DNA of 64,000 nucleotides. Source: Duganella flavida. GTDB taxonomy: Bacteria > Pseudomonadota > Gammaproteobacteria > Burkholderiales > Burkholderiaceae_D. The DNA lies in the NCBI RefSeq assembly GCF_009857445.1, contig NZ_WWCN01000006.1:285397-349396 (forward strand), written 5' to 3'. Of the stretch, positions 10,712 through 20,247 are shown one piece after another (position 1 is the first letter of the stretch; every line of letters begins with the position of its first letter). A program made the position numbers and the translations under genes. The notes under the pieces were generated by a model. The model ran no database searches. It was not told the origin of the DNA and was given only the letters and a program-made list of their open reading frames with translations.

Positions 10712-12030
10712 CCTTCTTCTTCCTCGTCCTCTTCGGAGCGCTGAATCACGCCGGTGTTGAAGTTGTATTCGAACAGGTCGCCGTAGCGGCCCCACTCGAT
10801 GGCCACGCGCAGCGCGCGCTCGGCCTCTTCTTCGCTGAGCGTGAAGCGCAGCAGCTTGAGGAACAAGTCTTCCGGCAGATCGCCTGATTTGTCCTGTTCC
10901 AGGCCATGGCAGATGTAGGCGATCAGCGGCACGTGTTCCAGCAGCTGTTTGCCGAAGATGTCCTGGCGCTCGGCGTTATCGGCTTTCACATAACGGCCGC
11001 CCAGTTCCGTCAGCAGGATGTCGCCGTTGGTCAGGTAGGCAAAGCCCAGCAGCAGCAAGGCGTTCAGCACTTCCAGCAGCTCGGCGTCGGTCAGCTCCGT
11101 CTCTTCGGCGATCTTCGGCAAGTCGGCACGGCCGTGGAACGGTTCGTCGGCCAGCAATTCCAGAATACCTTCCATGTGCGCGATGTCCGCTTGCGGCAGG
11201 CGGTCGCCCAGTTGCAGCTTGACTTCGCGCTCGCTGATCAAGCCTCCACCGCCGCCACGACGGCCGGAGCTGGCGGTCATCAGTTCATAGACTTTGTCGA
11301 TCAGCTGGCGTACTTCGGCGCTTTCCGCCTTGCGCGGCTGGTGCAGCGAAATCGGCAGCTCGGCGCGCACGCGGCCAGGGTCGCTGGCGAAAATCAGCAC
11401 GCGATCAGCCATCATCACCGCTTCTTCGATATTGTGCGAGACCACCAGAATCGCTTTGGTCGGGATCTGGCCCGACTGCCACAATTCCAGGATCTCTTCG
11501 CGCAGGCGTTCGCCGGTCAGCACGTCCAGCGCGGAGAAGGCTTCGTCCATCAGCAGCACTTCCGGCTCCATCACCAGCGCGCGGGCGATGCCGACACGCT
11601 GGCGCATACCGCCGGACAGCTCGCGCGGCAGCGCGCCTTCAAAGCCGGACAGGCCGATCAAGTCGATCACTTTTTCAGCGCGACGCTCGCGTTCTTCCGG
11701 CGGCATGCCTTGCGCTTCCAGTCCCAGCTCAACGTTCTTTTGCACCGTCAGCCACGGGAATAGCGCAAACGACTGGAACACCATGCGGATCCCGCGCGCG
11801 GTGCCGTACAGCGGCATGCCGCGATACAGCACCTGGCCTTCATCGGCCTGGATCAGGCCCGCCATGATGCGCAACATGGTCGATTTGCCGGAGCCGGATT
11901 GGCCAAGCAGCGCGACGATCTCGCCTTCGCGCAGCGTGAAGTCGACGCCTTCCAGCACCGAGCGCGCGGAGCCGTCCGCGCTGCGGAAGTGTTTGCCGAC
12001 GGCTTTCAGTTCAACGATAGGAGTGCTCAT
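10708..12030 (-). CDS. NitT/TauT-type ABC transporter ATPase with C-terminal AAA-associated domain
   Basis: ATP-binding subunit of an importer resembling nitrate/sulfonate/taurine systems. 440 aa. Walker [10 protein letters not shown] is at about 43-51, signature [10 protein letters not shown] near 138-147 and Walker [13 protein letters not shown] near 158-169. After residue ~265 comes an extra domain of about 170 residues with winged-helix-like segments, matching the AAA-associated C-terminal domain found on a subset of these ATPases. The tail is very acidic (EEDEEEEG). The gene lies 10 bases downstream of the fused permease and both are probably one transcript. No substrate-binding protein is encoded next to it, so the substrate cannot be inferred. 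Confidence 0.9.
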   Translation of the reverse strand: MSTPIVELKAVGKHFRSADGSARSVLEGVDFTLREGEIVALLGQSGSGKSTMLRIMAGLIQADEGQVLYRGMPLYGTARGIRMVFQSFALFPWLTVQKNVELGLEAQGMPPEERERRAEKVIDLIGLSGFEGALPRELSGGMRQRVGIARALVMEPEVLLMDEAFSALDVLTGERLREEILELWQSGQIPTKAILVVSHNIEEAVMMADRVLIFASDPGRVRAELPISLHQPRKAESAEVRQLIDKVYELMTASSGRRGGGGGLISEREVKLQLGDRLPQADIAHMEGILELLADEPFHGRADLPKIAEETELTDAELLEVLNALLLLGFAYLTNGDILLTELGGRYVKADNAERQDIFGKQLLEHVPLIAYICHGLEQDKSGDLPEDLFLKLLRFTLSEEEAERALRVAIEWGRYGDLFEYNFNTGVIQRSEEDEEEEG

Positions 12031-12040
12031 GATTCTGTTC

Positions 12041-13771
12041 CTAGAAATGCAGCCGGCTTTCGGCCATGGTGTACAAACGGCGCCAGACGAAGTGGTTAAA
12101 GCCCATCACGAAAATACACATGATGCCGATACCCAGCGCGATACGCGGGAAGTCGCCGGCGGCAGTCATCTCGCCGATGTAGCTGCCGATGCCGTGCGCC
12201 TTCAATGTGGTCGGTCCCCAGCTGACGATTTCCGCCACGATGGCGGCATTCCATGAGCCGCCCGACGCGGTGATCGCTCCCGTTACGAAGCTCGGGAAAA
12301 TAGCCGGCAACAGGTAGCGGCGCCATTTCAGCCAACCGGTCAAACCGAAGTTCTTGGCCGCGTGACGCAGCTCGGTCGGGATGGTCGAGGCGCCGGCGAT
12401 CACGTTAAACAACAGGTACCACTGGGTACCGAGAATCATCAACGGCGACAGCCAGATGTCCGGATTCAGGTGGTAGCGCACGATGATGATCACCGCCACC
12501 GGGAAGACGAGATTTGCCGGGAAGGCGGCCAGGAACTGCGCCACCGCCTGCGTGCGCGAAGCCCAGCGCGGGTTCATGCCGATCCAGATCCCGACCGGCA
12601 CCCAGATCACAGCGGCCAGCGCCAGCAGCACCACCACACGGATCATGGTGTACACGCCCAGCACCACCACGTGCCCTACTTCGCCCCAACCGACTTCGGT
12701 GCGGATGAAGTGGACCAGGCTCCAAAGCGCGTAGAACACCACGGCGGCAATCACCGCATCCCACACGCGCTGCGGCACCAGCGATGGCTGGTCGCGACGG
12801 GCGCGGATCGAGGTGCCGTCGTGCGACAAACGGAACACGGCGATGGAGCGCGACAACTGGTGGCCGAACCACTCAACGATTTGTTGCGTGCGATCGGTGC
12901 GGCGCAGCCATGTCAGCAGCCACGAAGTCTGGGCGGTATCACTGCCGGTTTCTTCGAAGCGGAATTTATCGGCCCATGCCAGCAGTGGGCGGAAGAACAG
13001 CTGGTCGTAAGCCAGCACCGCGATCAGCATGGCGAAGATGGCCCAGCCGATGGCTTGCAGGTTACTCTGTTCAATCGCCAGCGCGATGTAGGAACCCATG
13101 CCGGGCAATTTAATCGTTTGGTTCGACACCACGATGGCTTCCGACGCCACCACGAAGAACCAGCCGCCGGACATGGACATCATCATATTCCACAGCAGGC
13201 CAGGCATCGCGAACGGCATCTCCAGGCGCCAGAAGCGCTGCCAGCCTGACAGCTGGAACACCTGCGCCGCTTCCGACAATTCAGGCGGCACCGAACGGAA
13301 ACCCTGATACGCGGAAAAGGCCATATTCCATGCCTGCGAAGTGAAGATCGCAAAGATGGCGGCGCACTCCACGCCCAGCAGGTTGCCGGGGAAGAGCGCG
13401 ATGAACGCGGTCACCGTAATCGACAGGAAGCCAAGGATGGGGATCGATTGCAGGATGTCGAGCATCGGCACCATCACCTTTTCGGCGACGCGGTACTTGG
13501 TGGTCAGCGCCGCGAACACACAGCTGAAAATCACCGACGCACCAAGCGCGATGAACATGCGCAGCGTGGTGCGCAGCACGTAGTACGGCAGATACCAGGG
13601 ATCCAGCGTCATCGGTAGCGTCTGGCCGAGTTCATACGGGCGCGCCATTTGCTGGCTGCCATAGGCCATCAGCACGAAGATCGCGAGCACGATAGGCAGC
13701 AGCGCCCAGTCCCAGCGATTGCCGCCGGCCTCCACCACCTGGCGGGGGAAAAATTGCCGTTTCTTATTCAT
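12041..13771 (-). CDS. Fused double-domain ABC permease, NitT/TauT type
   Basis: 576-residue inner-membrane permease made of two binding-protein-dependent transport domains in tandem. Each half has several hydrophobic segments and an EAA-type loop that contacts the ATPase (ELSEAAQVFQLSGWQRFWRLEMP in the first half, ELRHAAKNFGLTGWLKWRRYLLP in the second). The duplication means one polypeptide could replace the usual permease dimer. A charged linker of about 50 residues lies between halves. First gene of a two-gene operon. A perfect 7-bp hairpin (13789-13807) sits 18 bases before the ATG. Substrate unknown. Confidence 0.9.
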   Translation of the reverse strand: MNKKRQFFPRQVVEAGGNRWDWALLPIVLAIFVLMAYGSQQMARPYELGQTLPMTLDPWYLPYYVLRTTLRMFIALGASVIFSCVFAALTTKYRVAEKVMVPMLDILQSIPILGFLSITVTAFIALFPGNLLGVECAAIFAIFTSQAWNMAFSAYQGFRSVPPELSEAAQVFQLSGWQRFWRLEMPFAMPGLLWNMMMSMSGGWFFVVASEAIVVSNQTIKLPGMGSYIALAIEQSNLQAIGWAIFAMLIAVLAYDQLFFRPLLAWADKFRFEETGSDTAQTSWLLTWLRRTDRTQQIVEWFGHQLSRSIAVFRLSHDGTSIRARRDQPSLVPQRVWDAVIAAVVFYALWSLVHFIRTEVGWGEVGHVVVLGVYTMIRVVVLLALAAVIWVPVGIWIGMNPRWASRTQAVAQFLAAFPANLVFPVAVIIIVRYHLNPDIWLSPLMILGTQWYLLFNVIAGASTIPTELRHAAKNFGLTGWLKWRRYLLPAIFPSFVTGAITASGGSWNAAIVAEIVSWGPTTLKAHGIGSYIGEMTAAGDFPRIALGIGIMCIFVMGFNHFVWRRLYTMAESRLHF

Positions 13772-13910
13772 AGCTATTACTTTCTCTGGCGGCGCAGGAA
13801 GCGCCGCGATGAGCGAAGGGAGGGAGCGTTTCCGCTGGCCGCCATTCTAAATGATTAAGGCTACAAAATTATTACATTCATGAAAGTTAGTTATTATATA
13901 ATTGCCATAT
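13772..13910. promoter_or_regulatory. Divergent intergenic region, AT-rich
   Basis: Separates the ABC permease (minus) from a hypothetical gene (plus). It is clearly AT-rich between 13850 and 13910, unlike its surroundings. A TATAAT at 13897-13902 lies 8 bases before the ATG at 13911, leaving almost no leader. A TTACAT at 13872-13877 is a weak -35 match with a 19-base spacer. A perfect 7-bp inverted repeat (GCGGCGC/GCGCCGC, 13789-13807) lies in the leader of the permease mRNA. Promoter calls are by eye only. Confidence 0.45.
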
Positions 13911-14414
13911 ATGAAACTGATCGCTGAAAAACGCTCGAAGACCGACAAGTATGACGTGCTGCGCTTTGTACGCAACAATGGCAGCTGCACGGATGCACTG
14001 ATGCCGCGCCAGGGTATTTTGCCGCATGATCTCGTGCATTATGTAGTGGAGTCGGCGCTGCCGCTACGGCATGGTTTTTTGAGCCTGCTGGCGCGCGGGG
14101 CAGATGCCCGGTTCGTAATGGAGTCGGTACACGACAAGGCGAATCCGAATGTGGAGACGGAGGCGGTGCAAGCGGAAGCGATAGTGGAAGGTCTGCAGGC
14201 GCAATTGTGGTCCGGCGCCTTCGACGAAGAAGCGTTTTTAGCCGGCGCAGCAGCGGCCTGTACTGCCCGCAACAAGCCGCCCTTCGACTTCAGCCTGCTG
14301 GCCATGAATCTCAAGGAGGCGCTGTATGACCGCGCCCTCGCCTTGCACGAGCAATGGCATGCGGCGCCTTACTTCAGCACACTCTCACTGGAATTCGCCC
14401 CGCAACCAGTCTGA
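13911..14414 (+). CDS. Hypothetical protein, 167 aa
   Basis: Not recognised. ATG at 13911 is chosen; an in-frame TTG lies three codons earlier. The protein starts MKLIAEKRSKTDKYDVLRFV, is soluble with no signal peptide or membrane segment, and contains a histidine/valine-rich stretch LPHDLVHYVVESALPLRHG. It has a patch typical of small conserved hypothetical proteins in this group. A TATAAT lies just upstream and there is no good Shine-Dalgarno, so the mRNA may be near leaderless. The last 46 bases overlap the 3' end of the convergent gene. Codon use is like its neighbours, so it is probably real. Confidence 0.7.
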   Translation: MKLIAEKRSKTDKYDVLRFVRNNGSCTDALMPRQGILPHDLVHYVVESALPLRHGFLSLLARGADARFVMESVHDKANPNVETEAVQAEAIVEGLQAQLWSGAFDEEAFLAGAAAACTARNKPPFDFSLLAMNLKEALYDRALALHEQWHAAPYFSTLSLEFAPQPV

Positions 14415-15259
14415 CGGGTCGGGATGGACATGAGCCAGCCGCGCAAATTCTTGATCAGCGAGCGGCCACATTGCTCGTTGAGGACCTGAGCGCGCTCCAC
14501 TACTTCCTGCTTGCCCTCGCGGTAGCGCACGGTACGGAAGCTGCTGGCCGGCGCGGCAGCGGCAGGCGCTGCTGCCGTCGCCGCCGTCAGTGCGATCTCC
14601 AGCGACTGTGCCAGCAAGGCCGCCGTTTCCTCACGCAAGCGGCGCCCCGCATGCCAGTAAGCCGACAGATTGTCGTGCTCAACACTGGCCGACACCACCC
14701 GGATTTTGCTTTGATAACCCGATTGCGGAGCGGTGCCGCGGCGATACACCGCCACCGTGTTATCCAGCACCAGCGCGCTCTGATCCTGCGTCATGGAAAA
14801 CATCGGCACGCTTTCGACCAGCCAATCGCCGCTGGCGGGATCCGCAACACTCAACAGGCGCTTTTCGTGACCGGGTGCGGTCAGTTCCAGCGCCGCCTGC
14901 ATGAGCTCTTTGTGGGTATAACCTGTCAGCAGATCCTGATAAGGATCGAGCACCTTGTCGGCGGCAATTTCAATCTCGCTGCGCTTTTGCTCCAGGCTGG
15001 AGCTGACCAGCACACCATGCGTGGCGACCGCCGCCAGCAACCCCACCAGGCCCGGCGCCGGATACAGCATGGTGCCAGGTCCCTGCCCTGCCTTGTCGTA
15101 ATTCACCACGCCACGGAATTGCACTGCCTCCTGCGGAGGCAAGCGCAAGGCCCAGTCCAGCGGCACGGCCGCCGTACTGGCGGGCTGGTCTGCGGCCTGC
15201 ACGTGCGGCAACCACCACAGCAGGCTGCCGACCAGGGCGATGCGAGCAATCAGTGCCAT
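14369..15259 (-). CDS. Hypothetical secreted protein, 296 aa
   Basis: Unknown function. A Sec-type signal peptide is visible (MALIARIALVGSLLWWLPHVQA, cleavage after about residue 22), so it is periplasmic or exported. No catalytic motif was recognised. An Ala/Pro-rich linker (about 225-240) precedes a C-terminal part with two cysteines (NEQCGRSL and RQTGCGAN) that could form a disulfide. It starts 5 bases after the stop of the upstream lipoprotein gene, so the two are one operon and may act together at the envelope. Its 3' end overlaps the convergent 167-aa gene by 46 bases. Confidence 0.75.
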   Translation of the reverse strand: MALIARIALVGSLLWWLPHVQAADQPASTAAVPLDWALRLPPQEAVQFRGVVNYDKAGQGPGTMLYPAPGLVGLLAAVATHGVLVSSSLEQKRSEIEIAADKVLDPYQDLLTGYTHKELMQAALELTAPGHEKRLLSVADPASGDWLVESVPMFSMTQDQSALVLDNTVAVYRRGTAPQSGYQSKIRVVSASVEHDNLSAYWHAGRRLREETAALLAQSLEIALTAATAAAPAAAAPASSFRTVRYREGKQEVVERAQVLNEQCGRSLIKNLRGWLMSIPTRQTGCGANSSESVLK

Positions 15260-15264
15260 CTGGT

Positions 15265-15954
15265 TTAATTGAACGGTTGCAGCACGGCGTCATGCGCGCC
15301 TTCGATGGCCTGGAAATACGCGTTGGTCAGACCTGGAAACGATGGCGCCTCGTCCCAGTTGCCGCTGGCGCTGCGGGCGTGGTTCAGCGGCAGGTACCAT
15401 TCGTAGGTATTGCTCTTCACGTTGATCAGGTAGGCAGTGCCTTGCACCAGGCCTTGCGGCGCGCTAGTCGGCACGTAGGCGGAATAGTTGCGCGACACGC
15501 CAATCTGGGCAATATCGATCACCAGCAGCTTGTCGACCTTGTATTTACTGGCCAGCGCGGAGAAGTCTTTGCGCGGCTGATTCGGCGCACTGCCACTCGC
15601 CTGCGGTATCGCGTCCATCTTGATGGCTTCTTCGATCACCGTGACGTCGTAGCCTTTCTTGCGCAGCGCATCAGCCATGTCCGCTTTCACGCGGGCCATA
15701 TCGCTCGATGGCAGCGTCTGCACGTGCGTGGTCAGCGAGGAGTTGGCCATCGACGCAGCGGCCAGGCACAGCAGGCAACCGGCGCCCGGGAAGGACGTGT
15801 CCACCTTGGGCATGACGCTCATCGCCACGCCAACACGGCCGGATGGCGCCGACAGCGCCGCTGGCGACAGGGAAATCGCTTGCTGCGGAGGTGTTGCGCA
15901 ACCCGACAGTAAAGCAACGCAGGACAACAGCAACACGGCAACACGATTTCTCAT
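15265..15954 (-). CDS. Hypothetical lipoprotein, 229 aa
   Basis: Start ATG at 15954 is preferred because it begins a textbook lipoprotein signal (MRNRVAVLLLSCVALLSGC, lipobox LSGC with C19) and has GGAG upstream. The mature part includes a glycine/cysteine segment PGAGCLLCLAAASMANSSL and a segment (about 80-140: VKADMADALRKKGYDV, ASKYKVDKLLVIDIAQIGV) resembling envelope proteins that test for a target by a predicted alpha/beta core. Function unknown. It is co-transcribed with the secreted protein downstream. It could be lipid-anchored to the outer membrane, since the residue after C19 is Ala and not Asp. Confidence 0.8.
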   Translation of the reverse strand: MRNRVAVLLLSCVALLSGCATPPQQAISLSPAALSAPSGRVGVAMSVMPKVDTSFPGAGCLLCLAAASMANSSLTTHVQTLPSSDMARVKADMADALRKKGYDVTVIEEAIKMDAIPQASGSAPNQPRKDFSALASKYKVDKLLVIDIAQIGVSRNYSAYVPTSAPQGLVQGTAYLINVKSNTYEWYLPLNHARSASGNWDEAPSFPGLTNAYFQAIEGAHDAVLQPFN

Positions 15955-15970
15955 AATAGAACTCCGATGA

Positions 15971-15989
15971 AATTGGTAAAAAACCAATT
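15971..15989. repeat. Perfect 7-bp inverted repeat upstream of lipoprotein gene
   Basis: AATTGGT and ACCAATT flank five A residues, 17 bases upstream of the lipoprotein ATG and downstream of the corA stop. On the minus strand the loop is a T run, so it does not look like a standard intrinsic terminator. It may be an operator or a leader hairpin. Confidence 0.4.
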
Positions 15990-16018
15990 GTAACATTCGC
16001 AATTCTTTGTGGAAATTT

Positions 16019-16987
16019 TTATTTCAACCAGCCACGGTGGCGGAAGTAGAGGAAGGGGGCGATGGCGCTAGCGACCATCAGGCCCAGTGCGAACGGGTAG
16101 CCCAGCTCCCAGTCCAGCTCAGGGAACCAGCCCTTGAAGTTCATGCCGTAGATCGAGGCAATCAGCGTCGGCGGCAGGAAGGCGACGCTGGCCACCGAGA
16201 AGATCTTGATGATCTTATTCTGGTTAATGTTGATGAAACCGACCGTGGCGTCCATCAGGAAGTTGATTTTGTCGAACAGGAAGGAGGTGTGGCCATCCAG
16301 CGATTCGATATCGCGCAGAATCTGGCGCGCTTCTTCAAACTGCTCCGAATTCAGCAGACGGCCGCGCATCAGGAAACTGACGGCGCGGCGGGTGTCCATC
16401 ATGTTGCGGCGGATGCGGCCGTTCAAGTCTTCCTCATGCGCGATGGCGTTCAGCACGGCGGCAGCGTCTTGGTCGGTAACGTTTTCTTGCAGCACCCGGC
16501 TACTGACTTCTTCCAGCTGCTTGTAGATACCCTCCAGCGCATCGGCCGAATACTCGGCATCGGTGGCGTACAGGTCAAGCAGCACGTCCATGTAGTCGGC
16601 GATCGAACCGGGACGCGAGCGCGCGCGCATGCGCACCAGGCGGAATACCGGCAGGTCGTCGGTGTGGACCGAGAACAGGATTTTGCGGGCCAGGATAAAC
16701 GCCACCGTCACAATGCGCGACGGGCCGTCTTCTTCTTCCAGCAGGAAGTCGGTGCGCAGGTGCAGGTCGCCGTTTTCCGCTTCGTAGTAGCGGGCCGAGG
16801 CTTCGATGTCCTTGACTTCGTCCTCACCCGGCAGGATCACGCCGAAGATGGTGCGTACCCAGGCCCGTTCTTCGTCCGTCGGATCGGTCAGGTCGACCCA
16901 GACCGGTTCAGCTTTTTCCAGGTCTTCGCGCGTGTCGATAGGAACCTGGTTGAGCCGGCCATTCTGGAGAACGAAAACATTAATCAT
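16019..16987 (-). CDS. corA: CorA-family Mg2+/Co2+ transporter
   Basis: Homopentameric inner-membrane divalent-cation channel. 322 aa from the ATG at 16987 (MINVFVLQNGRL); this matches the family N-terminus better than a start 14 codons upstream. A large cytoplasmic domain is followed by two C-terminal transmembrane helices. The selectivity motif YGMNF is near residue 278, between TM1 (VASVAFLPPTLIASI) and the loop with ELDWELGYP. A short basic tail (RHRGWLK) ends the protein. It stands 50 bases downstream of mtgA on the same strand. Confidence 0.95.
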   Translation of the reverse strand: MINVFVLQNGRLNQVPIDTREDLEKAEPVWVDLTDPTDEERAWVRTIFGVILPGEDEVKDIEASARYYEAENGDLHLRTDFLLEEEDGPSRIVTVAFILARKILFSVHTDDLPVFRLVRMRARSRPGSIADYMDVLLDLYATDAEYSADALEGIYKQLEEVSSRVLQENVTDQDAAAVLNAIAHEEDLNGRIRRNMMDTRRAVSFLMRGRLLNSEQFEEARQILRDIESLDGHTSFLFDKINFLMDATVGFININQNKIIKIFSVASVAFLPPTLIASIYGMNFKGWFPELDWELGYPFALGLMVASAIAPFLYFRHRGWLK

Positions 16988-17037
16988 GTGTACACGCGCC
17001 TTCTGGAAACAGCGCAAGTGTACCCGCAAAGCCCGGA

Positions 17038-17742
17038 TTACGGTAGGTCGGCCGAGCCCATCCGGCGCAAAATCACGCCGGTGCGGCGGGCCAGATAGTT
17101 GGAATCGCGGTGTTTGTCGAAATAACGCGGATTGGGCAGCATCACCGCCAGTTTCGCCGCCTGCATGGCGCTCAAATTGGCCGCGCTGACGCCGTAGTAA
17201 TGGCGCGATGCCGCTTCAGCGCCAAAGGTGCCGGTACCGAACTCCACCACGTTCAGGTAGATCTCGAAGATACGCTCCTTGTCCATCAACGACTCCAGCA
17301 TAAAGGTGATGATCAGCTCCTCACCCTTGCGCACATAGCTGCGCGAACCGGACAGGAACAAATTCTTGGCCAGCTGCTGCGTGATGGTCGAGCCGCCCGA
17401 CACCACCTTGTGCTTCTTGGTGTTCTTCTCGTAGGCCTTTTGCATGGCTTCCCAGTCGACGCCGTCGTGGTCGGAGAAGTTGGCATCCTCGGAAGCGATG
17501 ATGGCGCGCTTCAGGTTATTCGAGATGCGGTTGTACGGCACCCACTGCTGCTGGATATTGGCCTTGGGATTCTTCTCCTGCAACGCCGACTGCTGCTCGC
17601 GCATGAAGCTGGTCATGGACGGGTTATGGTCCACCCACCACCAGATCTGCAAGAAGAAATACAGCTGCACCACCAGGAATAGCAGTACAGGAATGATGAA
17701 GATCCACTTCACCCAGCGCCATTTGCCCGCAGACTTGCTCAT
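17038..17742 (-). CDS. mtgA: Monofunctional biosynthetic peptidoglycan transglycosylase
   Basis: Polymerises lipid II into glycan strands at the inner membrane. 234 aa with one N-terminal membrane anchor (about 12-34). GT51 motifs are intact: motif 1 [12 protein letters not shown] with catalytic E85, then [14 protein letters not shown], then RKGEELI and the [15 protein letters not shown] motif with a second acidic residue. There is no transpeptidase domain, which separates it from class A PBPs. The ATG overlaps the aroE stop by 4 bases (ATGA). Confidence 0.96.
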   Translation of the reverse strand: MSKSAGKWRWVKWIFIIPVLLFLVVQLYFFLQIWWWVDHNPSMTSFMREQQSALQEKNPKANIQQQWVPYNRISNNLKRAIIASEDANFSDHDGVDWEAMQKAYEKNTKKHKVVSGGSTITQQLAKNLFLSGSRSYVRKGEELIITFMLESLMDKERIFEIYLNVVEFGTGTFGAEAASRHYYGVSAANLSAMQAAKLAVMLPNPRYFDKHRDSNYLARRTGVILRRMGSADLP

Positions 17743-18557
17743 AGCTTGGCGCGCAGGCTAGTCAACACATCGGCTGTAGCCGGCTGCACGCCGCGCCACA
17801 GGCTGAAGGCTTCGGCAGCCTGCTCGACCAGCATGCCCAAACCGTCACGCAACTGTGCGCCATGCTCGGCGGCGAACTGCAAAAATACGGTGGGGATGGC
17901 GCCATACATCATGTCCAAAGCCAAAGCGCCCGGTGCAAATACCGACGGCGAGATCGGCGGCAGCTCCGCGTTCAGGCTGGCCGCCGTGCCGTTGATGATG
18001 ATGTCGTACTCGCCCTCGATATCGGCAAAGCCGCAAGCCGAGACCACGCCCTCACCGCCCAGCGCGGCAAACTGCTCGACCAGCTCCTCGGCCTTGGCCA
18101 CGGTGCGGTTGGCAATCACCAGCTTCGCCGGGCGATGTTCCAGGATCGGCAGCACCGCGCCGCGCACCGCGCCGCCTGCGCCCAGCAGCAGCACGCGCTT
18201 GCTGGTAATCGCCACGCCAGCGTTATTGACGATGTCCGCCACCAAGCCCGCGCCGTCAGTGTTGTCGCCGATGATGCCGTCTTCGCTGAACACCAGCGTG
18301 TTGACCGCGCCGGCTGCGCGCGCGCGGATGGTCAGCGCTTGCGCCAGCTTCACTGCTTCCAGCTTGAACGGCACCGTCACGTTGGCGCCCTTGCCGCCCT
18401 CGGCCATGAAGGCGCGCACGGCGTCGGCAAAGCCGTCCAGCGGCGCCAGGCGGCGTTCGTATTGCAGGTCTTGCCCGGTGTGCGCCGCAAAGGCAGCATG
18501 AATCTCGGGCGATTTGCTATGGGCAATCGGGTTGCCGAACACGCAGTAGCGGTCCAT
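17739..18557 (-). CDS. aroE: Shikimate dehydrogenase (NADP+)
   Basis: Reduces 3-dehydroshikimate to shikimate. 272 aa, normal length. The substrate pocket motif [10 protein letters not shown] is at 8-17, the catalytic lysine is K65 in NVTVPFK, and D101 lies in GDNTDGAG. The NADP Rossmann loop [13 protein letters not shown] starts near 124, followed by IANRT. It sits 4 bases after the TonB-like gene and overlaps mtgA. Confidence 0.96.
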   Translation of the reverse strand: MDRYCVFGNPIAHSKSPEIHAAFAAHTGQDLQYERRLAPLDGFADAVRAFMAEGGKGANVTVPFKLEAVKLAQALTIRARAAGAVNTLVFSEDGIIGDNTDGAGLVADIVNNAGVAITSKRVLLLGAGGAVRGAVLPILEHRPAKLVIANRTVAKAEELVEQFAALGGEGVVSACGFADIEGEYDIIINGTAASLNAELPPISPSVFAPGALALDMMYGAIPTVFLQFAAEHGAQLRDGLGMLVEQAAEAFSLWRGVQPATADVLTSLRAKL

Positions 18558-18561
18558 ATGA

Positions 18562-19449
18562 TTAACGTCCTCCGCCGCTCAGGTCGGCTTGTAATTTGTC
18601 GTCGCGGGTGAATTTGAAGGTGGTGATGATGACCCACAAATCATCCTTGTCGCTCGACAGCATATTCGGCGGGAACCGGCCGAACGGCGCCGAGCGGCGC
18701 ACGATGCGCATCGCCGCCTCGTCTAGCGCCGGGTTGCCGGAGCTGCGCTCGACTTTGATGCCACCTTCTTTTTCGTAGATGGTGCCGTCCTGGAATACCG
18801 GAATCGACAGCATCAGCTGACCATACAGCTTGCGCCCGTTCACATTCGGGAAGTTCAGCGTACCAATGTCCTCGATGCGCTTTTGCATGGTTTTGTAATA
18901 GGTCGCGTAGCCGACGCCGCGCGTGCTTGGCGTGATCTGCGTGCGGTTGGGACGCTTGTTCTGCTCTTCGATGGTCTCGCTGATTTCCGCAACACGGCGC
19001 GCGATGGCCTTGCTCGATTCGACCAGGTCGGTGCCGGTTGGCGTTGGATCAGGCTTGGCCTTTTCCGTGATCGGCGGCGCGGTCACTTGCGAGGACGAGT
19101 TCACTTGCGTCAGGAGATTCTTCTGGCGCTCTTCCAGTTCGCGAATGCGGCGCTTGCTGGCTTTGACGCTGTCGCCCATTTCGGTCTTGTGCATGTCCGG
19201 CATGGGCGACTTGGAGCGGCCCTGGTCGGCATTGCCGCCGCCGTCGAGATTGGCTTGCGCCACCGCGTCGGCCTTGAGCGGCGCCTTGTTGTGCTTGGCG
19301 TTGACGAGGATGACTTCCAGCCCTGGATCGGTGGCCTGCACCGGTGCCGGCGTCGGCGCAATGAAGCGCATCGCCAGCAAAGCGCCATGCGCCATCAGCG
19401 AGATGGCGAGGGCGATGTATAACAGGCGATTTTCCTTAAAAGACTTCAC
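18562..19449 (-). CDS. TonB-family energy transducer-like protein
   Basis: 295 aa, GTG start at 19449. One N-terminal membrane anchor ([19 protein letters not shown], about 9-27) is followed by a charged periplasmic stretch containing a Lys/Arg/Glu-rich coiled-coil-like part ([20 protein letters not shown]). A C-terminal TonB fold of about 90 residues follows ([16 protein letters not shown] onward, with [15 protein letters not shown]). No exbB/exbD genes are adjacent, so its energiser, if any, is elsewhere. It could be a TonB paralogue with an envelope role. The gene begins a short run with aroE and mtgA. Confidence 0.82.
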   Translation of the reverse strand: MKSFKENRLLYIALAISLMAHGALLAMRFIAPTPAPVQATDPGLEVILVNAKHNKAPLKADAVAQANLDGGGNADQGRSKSPMPDMHKTEMGDSVKASKRRIRELEERQKNLLTQVNSSSQVTAPPITEKAKPDPTPTGTDLVESSKAIARRVAEISETIEEQNKRPNRTQITPSTRGVGYATYYKTMQKRIEDIGTLNFPNVNGRKLYGQLMLSIPVFQDGTIYEKEGGIKVERSSGNPALDEAAMRIVRRSAPFGRFPPNMLSSDKDDLWVIITTFKFTRDDKLQADLSGGGR

Positions 19450-19539
19450 GCTGGCAGGTTTCTGGTTACGTCGGAACAGGTCGGTGCGCTGATTTTACTC
19501 GATTTGCTACGGTAGTCCGAACGGCTGCGGCTTCCATCG

Positions 19540-20247
19540 TCAGGCGGCGTTGCGGCGCAGGTTGAAGAAAGCATTGACCGTCAGCCGGCCCGTGTCCACG
19601 TCGTCGCGCAGCAGTGCCGGGCTGTGGATATCGGCGCTGTGCAGTACCGTGCCATGGTAGAAGATAGCCCGGTTCCACGCCGGCTCGGCCGTGTAGATCT
19701 TCTCGAAATAATGGTCCGATGCCACTGCGTAGCCATCGCCGGCGCCGGTCAGCGCCGAAAATCCGGTGCGATCCAGCGTGCCCGAGCGTACTACCATGTC
19801 GTGGAATTCGGCCTCGGAGCATTTTTGCCGGAAGAAGCCGGTACCGCCCAGGCGTGGATCGTTAAATAGATACAGCACCATGGCGCCGGTACCCGTCCGA
19901 TTCGGCTGAGGCACGGTGTCGCGGTGACAGACCCGTTGCAGGTTCTGCAGTTGCGATGGCTGCAGCGTCGCCAGCGCCAGGCGCGTGGCCAGCATGTCGG
20001 TGCGCCGCGTGTCCAAAGGCTTGCGCACGTGCTCGACGATGAATTGGCCGAGCGCCCGCTCCATGTCGGGCGGCAGATTCAATTCGGGACCGGGAAAATA
20101 GTTGTGGTCCGCATCGGAAAACTCGGCGCGCGATTGCCTGGCCAGCTCGACCCACTGTTGCGGCTCGCGCAGCAAGTCGTCGACGATGACCAGATTCTCG
20201 CCGTCGTACAGGGGCACGACACGAATTTTGGGACGCGGATTGAACAT
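19540..20247 (-). CDS. DUF6445-like protein, possible 2-oxoglutarate/Fe(II) oxygenase fold
   Basis: 235 aa. ATG at 20247 shares one base with the RNase stop (TGATG); a GTG one codon earlier is possible. The sequence resembles DUF6445 proteins, often seen near tryptophan halogenases and TonB receptors in related bacteria. Candidate metal/cofactor residues include the H-x-D-like pair in VCHRDTVP and a distal H in FYHGTVLHSADIHS. These fit a prolyl-hydroxylase-like cupin fold, but this is inference by eye. It is the last gene of an operon behind ubiC and the RNase, an unexpected context. No signal peptide. Confidence 0.65.
   Translation of the reverse strand: MFNPRPKIRVVPLYDGENLVIVDDLLREPQQWVELARQSRAEFSDADHNYFPGPELNLPPDMERALGQFIVEHVRKPLDTRRTDMLATRLALATLQPSQLQNLQRVCHRDTVPQPNRTGTGAMVLYLFNDPRLGGTGFFRQKCSEAEFHDMVVRSGTLDRTGFSALTGAGDGYAVASDHYFEKIYTAEPAWNRAIFYHGTVLHSADIHSPALLRDDVDTGRLTVNAFFNLRRNAA

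Noticed and set aside
9371..10795. 474-codon minus-strand frame opposite hemL
   Set aside because: Antisense of hemL, which is unambiguous; His/Arg-rich shadow.
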